Part shown: positions 6,580 through 8,198 of the stretch, in pieces | How positions within the stretch are numbered: the stretch's first letter is position 1 | Layout: each line of letters opens with the position of its first letter | NCBI GenBank assembly: GCA_041745395.1 | Contig: JBGTIZ010000082.1 | Span: 1-8,198 of the forward strand | DNA length: 8,198 nt | Direction: 5' to 3' | DNA from: Hadersleviella sp041745395 | GTDB lineage: Bacteria > Chloroflexota > Anaerolineae > Promineifilales > Promineifilaceae | Position numbers and translations under genes: made by a program | Notes under the pieces: model-generated | Seen by the model: the letters and a program-made list of their open reading frames with translations, nothing else | Database searches by the model: none | Told to the model about the DNA's origin: nothing

Positions 6580-6606
6580 GCACCTAGCACCTCGCACCTA
6601 ACCTAT
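6579..6606 (+). repeat. Heptamer repeat block D (CGCACCT x3 plus partial)
   Basis: CGCACCT, AGCACCT and CGCACCT lie in register, followed by the decayed unit AACCTAT. The block ends 10 nt before the moxR ATG, adjacent to its ribosome-binding site. Confidence 0.7.
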
Positions 6607-6616
6607 AGGAAACCCT

Positions 6617-7573
6617 ATGCACCCCCAACAACTCCAAACCATTTACACCGATTTACGCCAAGAAGCGGACAAAGTGCTGGTCGGCTTAGAAGAGCCGTTT
6701 GAACTGCTGGTCGTGGCCCTGCTGACGGGCGGCCATGTGCTGTTAGAAGGCGTGCCCGGCACAGCCAAAACGCTCATGGCGAAAACGCTCGCCCATCTGG
6801 TGCAGGCAGATTTCAAGCGCATCCAGTTTACGCCCGACCTCATGCCCTCGGACATTCTGGGGACGAGTGTGTTTGACCTGACGGCTGGGCAGTTTTATCT
6901 GAAAAAGGGGCCGATTTTCACCCAAATCCTGTTAGCGGACGAAATTAACCGCGCCCCAGCCAAAACCCAGTCTGCTCTGCTGGAAGCGATGGAAGAGAAG
7001 CAGATTAACCTGGAGGGGGAGCGGCATGTTTTGGCACGGCCGTTTATGGTCATTGCTACGCAAAACCCCATCGAGTATGAAGGCACGTACCCCTTGCCCG
7101 AAGCGCAACTCGACCGGTTTTTGTTTAAGGTGATTGTGGATCATGCGACGCTGGAGGAGGAGATTGAGGTGTTGCGCCGCTATAACAAGGGATTTGATGC
7201 GCACGATTTGAAACAGGCGGATTTGGTGGCGCGGCTCACGGCCACGGCTGTGGTAGAAGCGCGCACGGCCGTGGATGCCGTTACGGTGGAAGAGGGCGTT
7301 CTCAAATACATCGCCCAAATCATCGCCGCCACCCGCCGCTCACCCGACTTGGTGCTGGGCGGCAGTACCCGCGCCGCCACCCACATTTTACTCTCCGCCA
7401 AAAGCTTCGCCGCGCTACAGGGACGGGACTTCCTTACGCCCGACGATGTGAAATACGTCACCAAGCCCGTTTTGCGCCACCGCCTCATTCTCAAGCCCGA
7501 AGCGGAAATCGAAGGGCTGGATGCGGACGCCGTGGTTCAGCGGGTGCTAGCCCAGGTGGAAGTGCCTAGGTAA
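6617..7573 (+). CDS. MoxR family AAA+ ATPase
   Basis: The 318-aa length and motif order are typical of cytosolic MoxR ATPases. Walker A is GVPGTAKT (45-52). Walker B is ILLADEINRAP (104-114), with Asp108 and Glu109. Sensor 1 lies in VIATQNPIEYEGTYPLPEAQ (145-164), and the arginine finger is in LDRFLF (165-170). The C-terminal lid carries GGSTRAATHILLSAKS (248-263), GRDFLTPDDVK (269-279) and PVLRHRL (284-290), as in the family. No key residue is missing. ATG 6617 follows AGGA (6607-6610) by 6 nt. MoxR ATPases act as chaperone-like hexamers that use ATP to mature or insert metals or proteins, usually with DUF58 partners. Here the upstream neighbours are DUF4350, DUF4129 and a membrane protein; no DUF58 gene follows. 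A 197-bp gap with four repeat blocks separates it from the DUF4350 gene, so it may have some independent expression. CACGGCCGTG occurs at 7264, with imperfect copies at 7035 and 7243. Confidence 0.95.
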   Translation: MHPQQLQTIYTDLRQEADKVLVGLEEPFELLVVALLTGGHVLLEGVPGTAKTLMAKTLAHLVQADFKRIQFTPDLMPSDILGTSVFDLTAGQFYLKKGPIFTQILLADEINRAPAKTQSALLEAMEEKQINLEGERHVLARPFMVIATQNPIEYEGTYPLPEAQLDRFLFKVIVDHATLEEEIEVLRRYNKGFDAHDLKQADLVARLTATAVVEARTAVDAVTVEEGVLKYIAQIIAATRRSPDLVLGGSTRAATHILLSAKSFAALQGRDFLTPDDVKYVTKPVLRHRLILKPEAEIEGLDADAVVQRVLAQVEVPR

Positions 7574-7601
7574 GGAAGAAGGACGAGGGCAGAAGGACGA
7601 A
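7574..7601 (+). repeat. Heptamer repeat block E, a second copy of block A type
   Basis: Units GGAAGAA, GGACGAG, GGCAGAA and GGACGAA follow the moxR stop codon at once. With flanking bases, about 39 nt align to block A and its flank (from 6421) without gaps and with about seven differences. The same kind of tract therefore follows two successive genes. Confidence 0.75.
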
Positions 7602-7686
7602 AAGGAGCGGGTCTTCTCGAGAAAATCACCGCGTTCTCCGCAGTTAATTTGACCCTTTTACAGCGGACTAAATTTTGCTGTTAAGT
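7602..7686. other. moxR 3' intergenic DNA with weak inverted repeats
   Basis: The stretch holds a 10-bp palindrome TTCTCGAGAA (7614-7623), a CACCGCGTTCTCCGCAG-like segment (7628-7644) that looks like intergenic repeat DNA, and a weak stem ACAGC/GCTGT (7660-7681). None has the form of a good intrinsic terminator. Base composition changes from GC-rich to AT-rich across this stretch. Confidence 0.4.
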
Positions 7687-7983
7687 TTAGAATTTCTGCT
7701 CTGTTTGATGCCATCTATTTACGATATCTAGGGCTTGTTCTGTCCCAATTTTTTCTAACGCTTGAGCGGCATAGTCACAAATACGAGGTAGGGTCGATTT
7801 CAATGTATATGTGTCAGACAATTTTGCTTCGAGAGCCTTGATGATACTTGTTTTTAACTCCCCATCTTCCATTGTTTGCCCTATTTCGCCTAATTCTTTT
7901 GTAATTACTTCTCGAATAAAATGGGAACTGTCATCAAGGGTATCTATCAACAAGGGGATATATTTTTTTTGAGGGATAGCCAT
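7687..7983 (-). CDS. Small HEAT-repeat-like protein, possibly an N-terminally truncated remnant
   Basis: The 98-aa ORF from ATG 7983 reads as alpha-helical repeat sequence. YIPLLIDTLDDSSHFIREVITKELGEIG (8-35) has the form of a HEAT or PBS-lyase-like helix pair, with Pro in the first helix and Arg/Glu in the second. LPRICDYAAQALEKIGTEQALDIV (65-88) looks like a second unit. Such repeats mediate protein-protein contacts. The frame stays open upstream to a TAG at 8062-8064, and the extra 26 codons (reading NDNLKRLEGVNRLM just before) still look like a HEAT helix, but no ATG, GTG or TTG lies in them. The start is therefore unsure, and an N-terminal truncation or decay is possible. Composition is AT-rich, unlike the neighbouring genes (one 60-nt stretch counted at 35% GC against 62% in the DUF4129 gene). 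It points towards moxR and has no evident partner. Confidence 0.55.
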   Translation of the reverse strand: MAIPQKKYIPLLIDTLDDSSHFIREVITKELGEIGQTMEDGELKTSIIKALEAKLSDTYTLKSTLPRICDYAAQALEKIGTEQALDIVNRWHQTEQKF

Positions 7984-8198
7984 TAATCTATTGACACCTT
8001 CTAGTCGCTTCAGATTATCATTACTCTGAATGTTAATCGCCCCTTCTTCAAGATAATCGCTCTAGGTTCGCTCAAAAAAAGAACAAAAGTTAAATTAGGT
8101 AAAGTCGCACCCTAAAAATGAAAAGATGCAGTTGGGTTACGACAAAACTTTAAAACTTCGAGAATTTAACTCAAGCTGTAGCTTTCATCACAGTACCT
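7984..8198. other. AT-rich right-end region without a recognised gene
   Basis: Apart from the possible N-terminal extension of the HEAT-like ORF up to 8061, all frames are broken by stops. A forward ATG at 8118 gives only ten codons. No tRNA, insertion-sequence end or convincing promoter was recognised. GC content is about 37% in the 60 nt from 8101. Confidence 0.5.

Larger units (their letters stand above)
2315..7273. repeat. Dispersed highly iterated palindrome CACGGCCGTG (10 exact copies)
   Basis: Exact copies begin at 2315, 2514, 3635, 3986, 4401, 4851, 4950, 5903, 6035 and 7264. One-mismatch copies begin at 7035 (CACGGCCGTT) and 7243 (CACGGCTGTG). Three exact copies extend as longer palindromes: 3985-3996, 4850-4861 and 4948-4961 (14 bp). 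Assuming about 57% GC, about 0.02 copies would be expected in 8.2 kb. Nine exact copies are in genes and one is in the intergenic terminator. None lies in the EF-G-like gene or after 7273. It is comparable in behaviour, not in sequence, with HIP1 (GCGATCGC) of cyanobacteria. Confidence 0.85.

Noticed and set aside
2315..7273. The CACGGCCGTG sites as operators of one transcription factor regulon.
   Set aside because: Nine of ten exact copies are inside coding regions, always in one reading frame and not near promoters, which fits a genome-wide iterated motif better.
7660..7690. Inverted repeats ACAGC/GCTGT and CTAAA/TTTAG as a terminator for moxR or the HEAT-like ORF.
   Set aside because: The stems are only 5 bp, the loops are long, and no T-run follows on either strand.
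8130..8145. GTTGGGTTACG-like sequence recalling repeat elements common in cyanobacterial intergenic DNA.
   Set aside because: Only about ten bases match, and no complementary half is present nearby.

Overview
The window reads as ordinary bacterial chromosome of fairly high GC, apart from an AT-rich right end. It holds six well-supported protein genes and one small HEAT-like gene or remnant. No rRNA, tRNA, CRISPR array, transposase or phage gene was seen. The combination of an EF-G paralogue, a small FAD-only oxidoreductase, a membrane protein/DUF4129/DUF4350/MoxR cluster and abundant heptamer repeats between genes suggests a filamentous or environmental Chloroflexota (Anaerolineae/Caldilineae-like) genome. 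That placement is inference and not proven by any marker here.

Layout. Positions 1-193 are a hairpin-rich leader that begins with a C10A7 run. Positions 203-2266 (+) encode an EF-G-like translational GTPase of the FusA2 type. Positions 2301-2343 are a strong intrinsic terminator placed between convergent genes. Positions 2361-2915 (-) encode a 184-aa FAD-binding protein with a thioredoxin-reductase-like FAD half and no NAD(P)H domain. Positions 2916-3200 are a divergent intergenic region with a TATAAT box and a heptamer repeat. Positions 3201-7573 (+) hold a gene cluster: polytopic membrane protein, DUF4129 protein, DUF4350 protein and MoxR AAA+ ATPase. The first three overlap (11 bp, then ATGA), and MoxR follows after 197 bp. 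Positions 7574-8198 are a repeat tract followed by AT-rich DNA with a small minus-strand HEAT-repeat-like ORF.

How the genes fit together. MoxR/DUF4129/DUF4350 clusters are widespread and usually also carry a DUF58 (von Willebrand A-like) gene. They are thought to form an envelope-associated chaperone or assembly module: the MoxR ATPase works in the cytosol on membrane-anchored partners. Here the DUF58 gene is not next to moxR; AT-rich DNA with an oppositely oriented ORF follows instead.

The most unusual signals are in the DNA rather than in the gene content. First, the 10-bp palindrome CACGGCCGTG occurs ten times exactly between 2315 and 7273, where chance predicts far fewer than one copy. 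Every copy inside a gene is read in the same frame as Thr-Ala-Val, and one copy lies in the intergenic terminator. It behaves like a highly iterated palindrome comparable with cyanobacterial HIP1. Second, degenerate 7-bp tandem repeats, comparable with cyanobacterial STRR sequences, sit at the gene borders of the MoxR cluster. Four different heptamer families lie in one 197-bp gap, and one of them recurs immediately after moxR.
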